This document shows, in pieces, positions 22,904 through 34,822 of a stretch of DNA of 64,000 bases. The notes beneath the pieces are model-generated. The model saw only the letters and a list, made by a program, of their open reading frames with translations. It made no database searches and was not told the DNA's origin. The translations under genes and the position numbers were made by a program. Position 1 is the first letter of the stretch; every line of letters starts with the position of its first letter. The stretch spans positions 45,782,279 through 45,846,278 of the forward strand of contig CM043970.1 in assembly GCA_014529385.2 (NCBI GenBank), written 5' to 3'. Source of the DNA: Adiantum capillus-veneris (lineage: Eukaryota > Streptophyta > Polypodiopsida > Polypodiales > Pteridaceae).

Positions 22904-22916
22904 TGCTCTGATACCA
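22904..22916 (-). other. initiator-Met tRNA primer-binding site of gypsy D
   Basis: On the minus strand the sequence reads TGGTATCAGAGCA, the standard site complementary to the 3' end of plant initiator methionyl tRNA. It lies one base inside the LTR edge at 22918. Confidence 0.8.
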
Positions 22917-22917
22917 A

Positions 22918-24560
22918 TGTAATGGGAGTGGCCTATGAACTTTGAGAATAGTGCAATTAAGATAATTAAGGTGAGCATTTTTGTGAGATCACTTTGAGAA
23001 CATAGAGGGTCAACTTAATTGATGGTAGCAATATAAACATAGTACTTAATTTACTTGGCATGAACAATACTTTTGCAAGAGAGAGAGTATTAGAGAACAT
23101 GACAATAGTTCATAACCGGATCCACTTGGAGCCGGTCCCCCCTCCAAAAGGCGTTTGTATTATAGATTCTCCAATCAAGAGAGACTTTGTTACAATACAA
23201 TCTTTGTGTTCATTGTGACCTTGGTGATGCTATGAAGATGGAAAGCTTCATGTATTATGAGCTTAACATAAACTTTGCAAAAAGCATTAACTATCCCAAG
23301 CCTCAGTCCCAAGGCCTCAAAAACACCTTCGAAGGTGGAGAGAGCTATCGGGGAACAAGGGTAGGGAAGAGGAAGAAGAAAAATTCTATAGGATAAAGAA
23401 ATAGTTCCTCACTTATCATCACTCTTCTTGCTTAGCATAGCATAATAGCATAGTAATGAATATGAAGAATATGGCAAGCTTAAGCATTGAAGCATGGCTC
23501 TTGGTTGGATTTTCATTCCATAGCCAAGAGTGTTGGTGTAGGCTCTACACTTCTCAACAAGCTTGGAGAAGGAGATGGAGCTCTTGTCCTTTGCACTCCA
23601 CACAATGAGAGAATATGTGTGTGTGTGTGTGTGTGGGAGAGTATACCCCCCTCTCATGCTTGGTCCACATCTCTCTCTCTCTCTCATATTATTTTATTAT
23701 TTCATTTGGACACGTGTCCTCTTCTTCCTCTTTGAGAGAAAGAACTTAATTATTTATTTTTATGTATCTAAATTCTCATTGGACCCCTTTAAAATCTATC
23801 CAATAGCATTCAAGCACATCATGAGGGCCACATGTGGAAGATCATTTGAACATGTGTCTTTTATGCTTATTAAGTCATTTGGTTGAATTGAATACTTTAA
23901 GGACTTAGTGAATCAAGAAATCATGTGTATTTTATGCTTCTTAAGTCATTTGCTTTGAATTGAATACTTCAAGTCTTAGTCAATCAAGCATGGAACGTGT
24001 TATTCCTCTTGAGACTTTATCTTTGAATTCAACATTTTAAGAACCCTAGTCATTTTATGCATAGAAATCACCTCAAGCTTTGGGCAAGGTTCCCACAACC
24101 ACTTCAAGCATCTTGGCACCTCATGCTTGGGTAGGATTCCCACCTCGAGGTTAGCCCTAGCTTGCGTAAGGTCAAATTACTTTTTAACACTAACTTTTGG
24201 AGGCCTTTAATGAATCTAACCCTAAGTTCTTTTAAGCTCCATTAGATGCACGTTTCTCTTTGATAGACTACCTCCCTTTGGACCCCTTTTGAGATGTAAC
24301 CATCTCTCCTCTTGGTCCCTTGCTGAGGTAAATCTAAAAGAACTTATTGCACATTGCTCTTTAGTAGACCGTCACCTTTTGGACCCCTATTGAGATGCAA
24401 CCACTTCTCCTTTTGGTCCCCTGTTGAGATAGGTCTAGAATCATATATATATATATATATATATATTCTAACTCTTGTTTCCCTTTTGTCTTCCTATATT
24501 AAGTGATCAGTTTAATATGAGAAAATCATTTGGTAAAGTTACATATTATATTTTATGACA
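22918..24560 (-). mobile_element. 5' LTR of gypsy D
   Basis: The LTR runs, on the minus strand, from TGTCATAAAAT (edge 24560) to ...CCATTACA (edge 22918), 1643 bp, next to the PBS. The same LTR, in plus orientation and split by Copia-1, is present at 34823-35466 and 40556-41519. It contains (GT)10 at about 23615-23634, an (AT)12 run at 24444-24468, and repeated segments of the form TTTTGGACCCCTxTTGAGATG at about 24278 and 24378. The LTR start interrupts the RT of gypsy F, so D inserted into F. Short frames inside it (for example 23487-23735) are not genes; they recur in the sister LTR as diverged copies. Confidence 0.85.
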
Positions 24561-24565
24561 TCACA

Positions 24566-25640
24566 TGTCCAAGAAGCTTTACCCTTGGCTATGCCAAATG
24601 TTATTTTTTAGGGTTCAACCGACCCCCGCATTCATCATACCTTGCAAATGTCATTTCAAGCTTTTGAACCTACTCTTTCCTTGGACTGTATACACAAAAA
24701 TCATCTATGAATCCTTCGACAAACTTCCCAAGGAACGGGATAAGGACCCAATCCACTTTTTCTTTCAAAAGCTCCACGCCCATTTGTCAATCCAAAAGGA
24801 AGACAACAAAAGCAGAAACAACCCCATGGCGTGATGAAAGTAGTATTTTTCCGGTCTTCAAGAGAGCAAGGATAAGATGAAAATATCCTAAATAACCATC
24901 ATAGTCATTGTATCTTTCCAAGCCATATAGTGCATCTAAAAGTTGATCAATGAAAGGTAAAGGGTAAGGATCTTTCTTGATCACTACATTTAATGACTTA
25001 AAATCAACACAAATTGTCCAACATCCATCTTTCTTTGAAGTTATCACTACAGGGCTCACCCATTCAACATTATCAACTAGCACAATGAACCCTGCATCCA
25101 AAAGTTTAACCACTTCTTCTTTTAAAGCATTCATTCCATCCTTCTTAATTTATGTTTTATTAGCTTTGCCCATTCGACTAGTTTGATCTTCACAAGATCT
25201 CCAACAAAACCCCTTATTACCTGATACGAAGTGATGAAAAGATCTGGAAACTTGTCCAGCATTGTTAAGTACTCCCTTCTTTATCCTTGTGTCAAATCAA
25301 GACTCATCATATTTTGAATCAGCTCTTTCTTCACGGGAAATTCCTATTTAGGCTGCATCAACTCCTCAAGTTGCTCTAAATGGCTTGAAGCATTTATATT
25401 CCCTAGAACTTGCAATATTTCATTCACTTCTCTCTTCTCCTCATCCAACAACAAGAATGACAATTCACCCTCATCACTAGAACTGGAAGCAGTGCTACTT
25501 TTTGAATCTTCAGAACTGTCTTCACTGGTAACTTCGGAATCATCATTTTCACTCACATCTTTTAGTGCAAAAGGCTCTTCTTAATTCTCCACATTTAAGA
25601 TTACTTATAAGGGTTCTTTTTGAGACAGTTGGCTATTGGT
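24566..25640 (-). pseudogene. gypsy F reverse transcriptase fragment
   Basis: Right to left: a Ser/Glu-rich linker (25556-25344) and LEQLEELMQPK; then EVVKLLDAGFIVLVDNVEWVSPVVITSKKDGCWTICVDFKSLN and PYPLPFIDQLLD (25134-24787); then in other frames CLPFGLTNG and a FLCIQS-type palm remnant. The connection (PKKCHLAI-like) reaches 24566, where the LTR of gypsy D starts. The continuation of RT should lie beyond the far end of D but was not found. Multiple frame changes; inactive. Confidence 0.7.
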
Positions 25641-26139
25641 CCAAAGGTGTTGTCTCCTGGATATGCAAGATGTAGTAGGATCTATCAAGCCCCTCAAGCT
25701 ACGTGACGTGAGGAAGCAAGATAGAGAGTTTGGCGCTCTCTAGGGGGGATTAATGTAGCTTGCTTGGAAGATTGGCAGCATTTGATAAATGTGGATCAAT
25801 GCAATGAATTCTCTCAGAGAAGGGTTGGAACGGATGTGAATATTGATCCAATGCTTTCGCAAAATCTAGAGGAGATTGAAGTGAGAAGCAATTTGGAAGC
25901 CAATAATGGAGATGTTCATGGGGAGCCCGTAGTTGTCTCTAGAAAGGGAGATTACTTCAAAGTCGAGACACATTGCCTATCCATCACCTACATATATCAT
26001 GAAAAAAAACCCTTGATGCATATCTCTATGTTGTCACTTTTTCACAAAAGTCTATACTTCACAGCATAGGCAGCTTGGATTTTTCACGTTCCCTTTGTGG
26101 TGCGTTCTCTTGAAAGATAGAAGCAAAGACCATTCGCAC
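25641..26139 (+). other. unassigned stretch between gypsy F and the Helitron relic
   Basis: A 101-codon plus frame (25764-26069) has no recognised motif. It could be the degraded N-terminal part of the Helitron protein or flanking sequence. Confidence 0.3.
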
Positions 26140-28730
26140 ATTTGTGAAAAAAAGTCGTTGCAACTCAGGGAGTGTTTCTTTGCCACCATTATATGAACCT
26201 CATTTATAATTAAGAGTATTAATGCACGGAGGTAATACAAGAAGCAAGAAACTCCTAAAACATATTAGAGCATACAATAGTGTGTTGGCATTTTCTTCTT
26301 TAGGAGCTCATAAATATGAAACTCTCTATCAAAGAAAAGAAATATATACCTTCAAAGTGCATGGATTTATCTATCGTAAAATTGGTCCACTGATGCCTAA
26401 AGAACAATCAGATCAAATCCCTCGCTTTACTCAGTTGTATTTTTTTCACACTAAGAATGAGTTGCAAAATAGGATGCAACATGTTTCTAAACTCAAACCA
26501 TATGTTTTTTTGGAAATCTTACAATCAATGATGCATCATGTAAATCCGTACATTCAAGCTTTCATGCAATTTGCAGCAATGGTTCAAACTTCCAGTATTC
26601 CTGACATAGGGATGGTCATCTCAGTGAGAAACGTACAAATGGCTGGTAGTACCTTGCTCCAACAGGTGTGGAAGTTGCTGCAATCATGCCTGGTCAAGGC
26701 GATGAGAGAAACATTGGCGATCATGATATTGTGTTGAATCTTTCTGGTGGTGGTCTAAAAAGAATCTCAAATTTCCATAGGTTGTACATGCCTCTCTAAT
26801 ATGTGTTTCTATTTCCAAGTGGTGAAGAAGGTTGAATCCCTACATACATGCATTAAACCGGCCACGAGAAAACATAGAGCAAGGGGGAGGGAATACAAGG
26901 TATATTTCTACAATGGATTTCTACAAGTATAGATTACCAATCAAGGATGACATGACACAATGTCTTCTACGTGGTGGTAGGCTATTACAACAATATATTG
27001 TTGATGCATATAGTTGTATGGAGGAGTTGAGGCTTTTATGGGTTCGCAATCATTAGAGTGATCTACGTAGTGAGGTGTATCAAGGTTTGACTGACATGAT
27101 CAGAGCAAGAGATGGAACAAGGAGTGACAAAGAACCCATATTGGAAGGAGGGTTGTATTGCCTTCATCATATGTTGGTAGTCCATGCTATATGCACCAAC
27201 TTTATCAGGATGCCATAGCAATTGTACGCAAAAGAGGCAAGTCTGATCTCTTCATAGCATTCACATGCAATCCTGGATGAAAGAAGATAGAGGACGTGTT
27301 ATTGCCTAGACAAACGTCCAATGATCGTCATGACCTTACTACACGTGTTTTCTACCATAAGTTCAAGGATTTGATGGGCTTTCTGATTAAGAAAGATATT
27401 TTTGGTAAGGTCATTGGACACATTTCTTGATTGAGTTCCAAAAGAGAGACCTTACTCATGCCCACATTCTATTGATATGTTCTCCCGAGCACAAACCAAT
27501 AGAGACATCCCATTATGATAAGATGGTGTGTGTGGAGCTTCCTAATAAGGTGATGTTTTCACAATTGTATGACATTATTAGTCGAAGTAATTTACATGGT
27601 CCATGTGGAAACTTGAATAAAAATTCTCCATGTATGGTAGAGGGAAAGTGCATGTTTAAATACCCTCGAGGCTTCAATGGATCGACTATTGTGGATAGGG
27701 AAGGATACCCCAACATACATGAGGAGGGATGATGGAAATCACACTCTTTATAAGAATGTGCAAAGGATTCATAATAAACGGATTGTTCCATACAATCCAT
27801 TTTTGTCAGTAAGGTACAATGTGGAGGTTTACTCAACTATATTTTTTGTGAAATATCTCTACAAGTATGTGTATAAAGGACATGAGAGGGCGACTATTTC
27901 TTTACAAGACACTGAAGGGATTTTAGATGAAGTTACAAACTATCTTAATGCACGATATGTATCAGCATCTAAGGCTATTTTGTGGATATTTGGGTTTGAC
28001 TTGCATCAAGAGAAACCTGACATAGAGTGCCTTCATGTTCATTTACCTCATCAAAATCAAGTATTCTTTAATGACAGAGTGAATATACAGAGTGTGGTGG
28101 AGGGAGAGACCAACAAAAAGACTATGCTCACTAAGTTGTTTATTGCAAATCAAAGATATCTAGAGGCCAATGATTTGTTGTACATAGACTTCCAACAAAG
28201 TGGGCTTGGAAGTTAGCAAGTAGAACATGGACTCAAAGACAGAAAAGAGACGTGATTGGAGAATGCACAACATAGTTCCCATTGCCAGAGAGTTATACCA
28301 TTTGTGCATATTACTCAACAAGTGCAAAGGAGTAGATCTTTTGAGGATATTCATACCTTCAATGAACTAGTATGTGAAACATTTAAAGAAGCATGCAATG
28401 CACGGGGATTATTGCAAGTTGATGATGAATGGTTTCTTTGTTTAGAAGAAGATTCCTTTCAACAAACAGGAAAACAATTATAGCTACTATTTGTAGTCAT
28501 TTTGGTTTTTTGTGAGCTGATATGTCCTGGCGCATTATGGAATCACTTTTGTAAGGAGATTTTCGAGGACCATGTATATCATATGAGGACTTGCACAACC
28601 AATGTGCGTATCTATGAATGCATGGCACAAAACCAAGCATTGTTGAACTTAGAGACAATGCTTCAACAATATGGAAAGAGGCTCTCACATTACTCTAGAA
28701 TGCCCCAACTGGAGTGCACATTTCAAGTAA
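26140..28730 (+). pseudogene. Helitron Rep/helicase relic
   Basis: Fragments in three plus frames follow the Helitron order: IRAYNSVLAFSSLGAHK and FTQLYFFHTKNELQNRM (26222-26560); SGGGLKRISNFHRLYMPL and FLFPSGEEG; YKYRLPIKDDM and LLRGGRLLQQYIVDAYS (26832-27056); IRMP...GKSDLFIAFTCNPGW; then the HUH-type nuclease motif, EFQKRDLTHAHILL (27427-27480). LHGPCG...SPCMVEGKCMFKYPR, a KYLYKYVYKGHERATIS segment and a region with ALWNHFCKEIFED and QYGKRLSHYSRMP (28502-28724) follow. The helicase motifs are missing beyond 28730. Many stops and frameshifts. No CTRR end with hairpin was identified. Confidence 0.85.
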
Positions 28731-28739
28731 TGAGTGATC

Positions 28740-30270
28740 ATGAAGTGCTTGCTTTAGCTGCATTCACTTGGCTCAACTTCATCTTCTGTCTCCAACTTTG
28801 GAATCTCTTCCAGCTTTACTTCCTCGACTTCATCCGCAAATCGTACCCTCTGGTCTTTACCATTCTTCAAAGAATTTTGCGCATCCATACCTCAATTTGG
28901 TACCAGTTCTCTTGCTTGATCTAGAATCGCCTCCACCTCTTGCACAACTGGAGCTGCCCTAATTGGCAACCTCGGCATGGGAACTACCCCAACTCTTTGC
29001 ATCCACAAAACCCTAGATTCTTCCCGCACCGGTACACTCCTTTGCACCACTTTCGGCTCAACTCTCACCACTTCCATTTGCTTTGGCATCACCACATCTG
29101 GAAAATCTTGCTTAGCCGGCCGCTTCTTTAACACTAGACTTGTAATGAACCACAAACGTGGCTGAAGCCACAAAAATGGCTCACATCAGGATTCTAGTAA
29201 ATGAGACATAACTTTTGTATATGACATCAAAATTTCATGAAACTTCTTAAATATGGGTTCAAGATATGAAAAAGGTTTCTAAATACACAATTTTCATGAA
29301 AATATCAAAAATAAAAAAATTAATTTTCTAAAATTAGTAAATTTTACGTAAAACTACACTTCAACACTTACTGGGAGAAGTAAAAAATGTCGGCAGTCTT
29401 TGTATATGAGGTACATCTATCACATACCTATTGACGGATTTTTCAAAGAAGTTTGGGCCTGCTTAGCAATGATTTGATTTACTTTCAAAAGAAAATAGAA
29501 AATTTTTGTCCATCTGCACAAATTAGTTGTAGAAGATGGCAATGGAAAGACACCTAGCTCTGTACTATTTTTTATCAACTCATATTGAGTGTTTGTCATA
29601 ATTCCCTGAAACCATTTTCTATTTGAATAACTAACATAGTGTTGATAATTCTTTTACAAAAGGCACAAAAGTGGTTGATTTTTTATAGGACTGGTGTTAA
29701 TATCTTTTTGGTCCGGCCTCTTGCCAATTCCACCACCTCAGCATACATCACGGGCATATCCGTCTCCATTTTGTCTCTAATCTCTTCATGGAGACAATCG
29801 AAAAACTTGTTCAATTTTAGAAAATCAACACTTTGAGTACCAGTTATCTCCATTAGCTCTTGCCAAAGGGCTTCGAATTCCTATACGAACGCTTGGAAAC
29901 TTCCTTCGAGATTCTTCTTTAAATTGTCAAGTATTCTCTTTACCTCATGCATCTGCACCACTGGCACATACTGGCGTCAAAAATCCGCTTCCAAAGTTTC
30001 CCAGCTCAACTTTTCTTATGCCGGTAGCCCATCAAACCACCGCTTTGCACTTCCCCGAACCAATAGCAGGAAAATCCTCACTGCACCTTCTTCCCTCGTC
30101 AACCTGTTTTCCAACACAAATAGTCCATAATCCTGTAGTCAGGCTCCCGCATCTTCCACCCCATTGAAAGTAGGAAAACCCGACCAAGCCATCTTGCATG
30201 GTATCTACTCTTCAAAATCCACACTTCATCTGCTCTCAAACCATGACCTCGTCTTAAAATAGGAGCCATC
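28740..30270 (-). pseudogene. gypsy J gag relic
   Basis: Next to the PBS-like block at 30278, minus frames read FPTFNGVEDAG, EGAVRIFLLLVRGSAKRWFDGLPA, SWETLEADF, QYVPVVQMHEVKRIL, FEALWQELMEITGTQSVDFL and LHEEIRDKMETDMPVMYAEVVELARG (30170-29690), a clear capsid-type gag, with frame changes. A roughly 500-base AT-rich non-coding stretch (29170-29690) separates this from a Glu/Val-rich piece (29173-28740) that looks like the gag-pol linker. The stretch may itself be an insertion. Nothing of pol remains before the Helitron. Confidence 0.65.
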
Positions 30271-30277
30271 AGATATC

Positions 30278-31995
30278 TCCTCAGTGGGGGCCCCAGAAGA
30301 TGGATGGGGGGGAAGGGGAACACACCCGACACAAAATTGCAAGCCTCTCTATAGCCCAGGATAATCACTGCACCCCAATCCACTAGAGTTCACCTTGAAA
30401 ACTCGCACAATCAACAACAATCCACACAGACCCGGCCCGTTTACGACCGTATCATAGCTCACACCAGTCTCTCTTTCTCTCTCACACACACACAGAGGCC
30501 CGGGGAGGTACACACATCTCCAACACCGACACCATATTGTCAAAACAAAAAGCAAAGAGAAGAACGAGGAAAAAGGGAAGAAACGACACCAGAAATAGGT
30601 AGGATCTATTTCGATCATGACAAAAAACCTCGTCTATACAACAATGAAAATCTGCTACAATCTGCTCGGCATGGAGACCTCAAGCAACAAAGAGAAAACC
30701 TGCAATCTCTGGCTTCGTCGCTCGTGCGACACTCCTCAATGAAAGCACGGAAACCAAGACATGACTACAGATGGCATCTTCACCCCAAACTGCATCGCCT
30801 TCGTCTCACCTTGAGAACTCGGGACCACACCCAACACCGCCTCTTCTAGGCCGAGGACTGTCCTCCTAGCCAAGAAAAAACTCGCTCCTCTTCTTCATCT
30901 TCTCCTTCTCAGCTTCCCCGGAGATCACCTCCCAATGTCGTCCACTAAAAATCTCTCTCATCCTCCAAAACGGGGGACCCCTCCTTTGCCCGTGTGAGTC
31001 TCTTTCTTCTTATTTTTGGACGGCTACTTCTACTTTTACCATGCCCTTTTTGCATGTGAAGGCACCCCTTTATGGTGGTCCTGCCTTGAGCCCCAAGCTA
31101 CCAATCGCGGCGCCCACCTCTTACCAAGAATTTTTGGCGCCATTAAGGCACGGGCGGGAACGCCCCCTGGCAAGACCACCACGTCATCACCTACTTCGAA
31201 TACTCATCGACGGAAACTCAACGCGCCATCGTGCAGAGCCGGATGCACCCACGCCCGTATCCCACAGCTCCACGAGCTCCCATGTCTTCCCGTGTTGCTC
31301 ATGAAAGGCCACACCCCTACTTATACACCCCGAATCTCTGATGCCCACGTGAGCATTTGGGATAAGCCCCCGCCACGTGGCGGCCTCCTGGGTGACCATC
31401 CCTCCAAGCCTCAAAAAACTCATTTGAACAAAAAACCCCATTGGGTGCACTTCCAATTTCCAAGCCCTCCCATTTGTGGCTCCAATATCGGATCATCAAG
31501 CCACAAAATCCAGCTAACAACACACCTTTTTGGCTTTGGTCCCCACCCATCTTGGCCACATTTGACTTCCCAGGTATCCAACCGCCGGTCATCAGTATTG
31601 GCCTGCTCAACAACGGGTCCCCAACTTCAACGTGCTATAACTTCACACTCCGAGCTCCAATCGACATGCAGCTTCTTCCTGTTAACTCAATATGCTGCAT
31701 AGCACAATCCCAAACCTGGTTGAACCTCAAAAAACTCCAAATTTCACATTTCTTGGCATGGATAGATTGGCACCAACCCGACCCCTGGTAAAGTTTCAAA
31801 TGGCCATATCCAGCAATCTGTAGCTCCGGTCTACAATCTGAAAAGACGGGTATGCTCCATAATCTGAGCACTATTCATCTATACACTGACATCACCTTGG
31901 GCCACATGTCCCCAACAACCCTATCCGACAAGAATCTACAATGCACTGCACCTTCAAATCCCGATATCTTGGGCTCTGTAGCTCGGTTTGATGAG
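30278..31995 (-). mobile_element. PBS-like block and LTR of gypsy J
   Basis: On the plus strand TCCTCAGTGGGGGCCCCAGA (30278-30297) is followed by the LTR edge TGGATGGG at 30301. The layout matches 351-374, where the block reads TCCTCCGTGGGGGCGCCA. The LTR is GC-richer than its surroundings and contains runs of CT and CA. A 228-codon frame inside it (31016-31702) has no motif and I do not treat it as a gene. The right edge lies near 31995, where copia K protease begins; the exact edge is not resolved. Confidence 0.5.
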
Positions 31996-33471
31996 CGTTC
32001 TGTAAGAACTGCCAATTGCAGTAGTAAGCACAATCTTTCCAACTCTCTGAACCGGATAAGAGGCATTGTTGGCACAAGTGACTGAATTCCCATGAGGGAC
32101 AGACTCGAGAGAGGTGAATAATTCACGATGTGAGGTAATGTGCTTTGTAGCACCACTGTCGAAATACCACACATGTGATTCTGCAGCAACTGACATGCAT
32201 GCATCATGGACAGCAACATTGTGAGTGCACTCTGTACTAAAAGCCCATTCTGCATCAACATCAGCATCATAGTCTCCTTTCACAAAAGACTCAACAATGG
32301 CTGCATTTGTAGTGGAACCAGCATTTGCAATGGAACCACCCTCTTTCTTCTTAGCCTCTTTGGCCTTCAACTTAGGACACTGCTTGAAAAAGTGATCATT
32401 AGCTTTACAATAATGGCAACGCATCTTATTTTTTCCCTTATTTTTTTCACTGCTTGAAAAAGTGATCATTAGCTTTACAATAATGGCAACGCATCTTATT
32501 TTTTCCCTTATCACCAGAATTTCCAGAAGCATTATTGTCAGCACAAGCATTAGGAACATATGCTTTTCCGCTCGTAGAAGAACCATAAGAAGTGGTTGCA
32601 TTGCTACTAACACCCTTTATTTGAGAAGCAATAAAAGCTTGTTCAACTGCACGCTGTCTAGTCCTGGTTTTTTTGGGAAAGTGACTCTTGTAACAACAAT
32701 GTGCACAATGCATCAAACTTGACAACCTCAGGATTTCCTTGGGTCATAAGTCTCCAAGTACTAGCAAAAGTCTGGTAAGAATCTGGTAAGGCATCAAGAA
32801 CAGTTTGCACAAGGGAAATGTCTGAAATGACTTTACCTGCAAAAATAAGTTTCTCATTGATATCCTTGACACCAGCAAGGAAAGTGTCCATATCATCTTG
32901 GAAAAACAACTCTAACAGTAGCAATCCTTGCAGCAAGACCTGCAACATCGCCTACATCCTCAGAACCAGGACGTACATCAATGCCTTCCACAATATTCCA
33001 AAGGCCCTTTGACAAAAGAACATGTTGCATCATGTAAGCTCACATAGGGTAATTGTCCCCATCCAATATGTCCTTAGAAGAAAACATCTTGAACACATTT
33101 GTGTTATTGTCAGCCATGGTGAATGTTACACCTGATGTGAAAACTGCCCGAAAAGAGGATAAACAAAGCGGGAAAAACATGTGCTATATAGCACAGACCT
33201 TAGAAGACTGTAAGGACCTGTTATGCAAAAAATGTCACTTACAAAACATTTGCACAAAATGACGAAATAGCTTGTGCAGAGTGACTGCCTGTAGAGGAAA
33301 CGGAGGCCGAAATGAGCCCGAATTGAAAATCTAAGCAGACTAAGCTCTAAGAGATTATCCAAAAGAGAAAAGACCTATGAACGCTCACCAAAGCTCATTG
33401 AGACCGGAGAAAGTGAGCAGGTGTGTGTTGGAGCTGCTGGCGGACTAAGCTCGGGAGGACGCAGCCTACTC
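31996..33471 (-). pseudogene. copia K gag and protease fragment
   Basis: Read leftwards from the PBS: gag starting near 33118 with MADNNTNVFKMFSSKDILDG, a copia capsid region (DDMDTFLAGVKDINEKLIF, DISLVQTVLDALPDSYQTFAS), a zinc knuckle (CHYCKANDHFFKQC), and the protease site WYFDSGATKHITSHRELF. The frame ends at about 31996 after GKIVLTTAIGSS, joined to LTR-like sequence. Integrase and RT are missing. The gag is broken by several frameshifts, one of them caused by the 70-bp duplication at 32379-32518. Confidence 0.75.
32379..32518 (-). repeat. perfect or near-perfect 70-bp tandem duplication over the zinc knuckle
   Basis: The segment ACTGCTTGAAAAAGTGATCA... starts at 32379 and again at 32449. 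Each copy encodes the CHYCKANDHFFKQ knuckle on the minus strand. Because 70 is not a multiple of three, the copies are read in different frames. The near-identity of the copies points to a recent event in a gag that was probably already dead. Confidence 0.9.
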
Positions 33472-33671
33472 TAATACCAATTGTTGGAATTAGGGTTGCA
33501 AGAAAACACACACAGCTTGGAGAAGACGAAGGAAGCTCAAGGCACACAACAGAGAGTGTTTTAATTAGTGCGCAATGGAAAGATAGCTAGCCCTAGAGTG
33601 ATGGACGTAGATATAATGCACGGGGGGGAAAACCTCCTAAAGAGGGAAAAAATGCCCCGGCGGTCCTAGTG
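33472..33671 (-). mobile_element. PBS and partial 5' LTR of copia K
   Basis: On the minus strand TGGTATTAGAG (33468-33478) is the initiator-Met PBS with one C-to-T change. The plus-strand LTR edge TGTTGGAATTAGGG follows at 33482. About 190 bases of LTR remain before gypsy E integrase begins at 33672, so the LTR is truncated. Confidence 0.65.
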
Positions 33672-34260
33672 TGTTCACACACATCACTACCACATGTATA
33701 TGGTAACAATATTACGATACTCGATCTACTCATGACTTATGTTACCGAAGTAGATCAACACTCACAATGGGAAAATTACTTACCTCTTGTAGAGTATGCC
33801 TACAATAATAGTGTACATACTTCTACGGGAAAAGCACCTTTTGAGATCATTGAAGGAAGACCTAAAAGTCCCTTGCTACTCAACGTACATGGGAAGATCT
33901 TTACTGACGATGAGTATAGTCGTGACCTACAAGAATATTTTCAAAAGATTAAGGAGGCTATATCCATCTCTCAACAAAGGCAAAAAGTTGTTGTTGATTC
34001 AAAGAAAATGATTGGGTCTTGCTTAAGTTTCCTAAGGCTCGATTGAGGCAAACCACGGGCAAAAATCCTACGGGCCATCAAAAGCATAATGCTAAGCTAG
34101 CAAAAAGATACTATGGTCCTTTCCAAATTTTGAATCCTATCAATGAGACGGCCTACCAACTCAAGTTGCCCAACCATTGGCCCATACACAATTCTTTTCA
34201 TGTGAGCCTCCAAGCCCCACAAAGGAGAGTCACCAAGTGAACCAATTATTGAAGACCCTC
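33672..34260 (+). pseudogene. gypsy E integrase C-terminal half
   Basis: The 125-codon frame carries HSQWENYLPLVEYAYNNSVHTSTGKAPFEIIEGRPKSP, typical of the distal part of chromovirus-type integrase, and a frameshift leads into [42 protein letters not shown] (34019-34240), the C-terminal SH3-like region. The start is truncated by copia K LTR sequence. The DDE residues of the core are absent. Non-coding sequence leads to the polypurine tract at about 34811-34820 and the LTR at 34823. Confidence 0.75.
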
Positions 34261-34822
34261 CCAAAGTTGAAGACCAAGAAGAGGTGCTACTACCCAAAGC
34301 TATCCTTCGGCATGAAGACAAGGTACTACGACATGGTAAGATTATCCGATGGTATCTTTTTAAGTTCAAAAATTATCCTTTTAAATATGCTAGATGGATG
34401 CAAGAAATACAGTTTAAGGATAGTATGAACCTTGTCAATGCTTACAATGCTACATTGGAGTAAGCAAATGTATAAATTTCTTTTAAATGACCCATGTTTT
34501 TGTCTTATAAGACTAGTTCTCTTTTTAATTGTGCACAAATTTAAATAGTATGCATGCTTAGAATCATGATTGTGATGACGACATCTCTCAAACACCAAGG
34601 AGAATTTGTCACTCTACTTTGGGAGAATGAAATGGACTAAAGAGCAGACATGCTTGCGGCAACTATATCTCCCAAGCACCAAATGGATTAGTCATCCATC
34701 TTGGAAAGATGGCGTAGGGTAAAAAGAGATCCTCTACCCGCTAAGTAAGATTGACTAATGACTACGGCTTTATCTCTTCTACCTCATAGTCGAGGAAGAC
34801 TATGATTTCAAGAGAGAGGTAA

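Noticed and set aside
23487-23886. Frames of 82 and 107 codons shared with 40794-40982
   Set aside because: The shared frame is explained by the common LTR of gypsy D and E. The copies diverge without keeping a common reading frame length, so there is no protein.
31016-31702. 228-codon plus-strand frame in the gypsy J LTR
   Set aside because: It lies inside LTR sequence, overlaps other frames on both strands, has no motif, and its composition follows the local GC-rich background.
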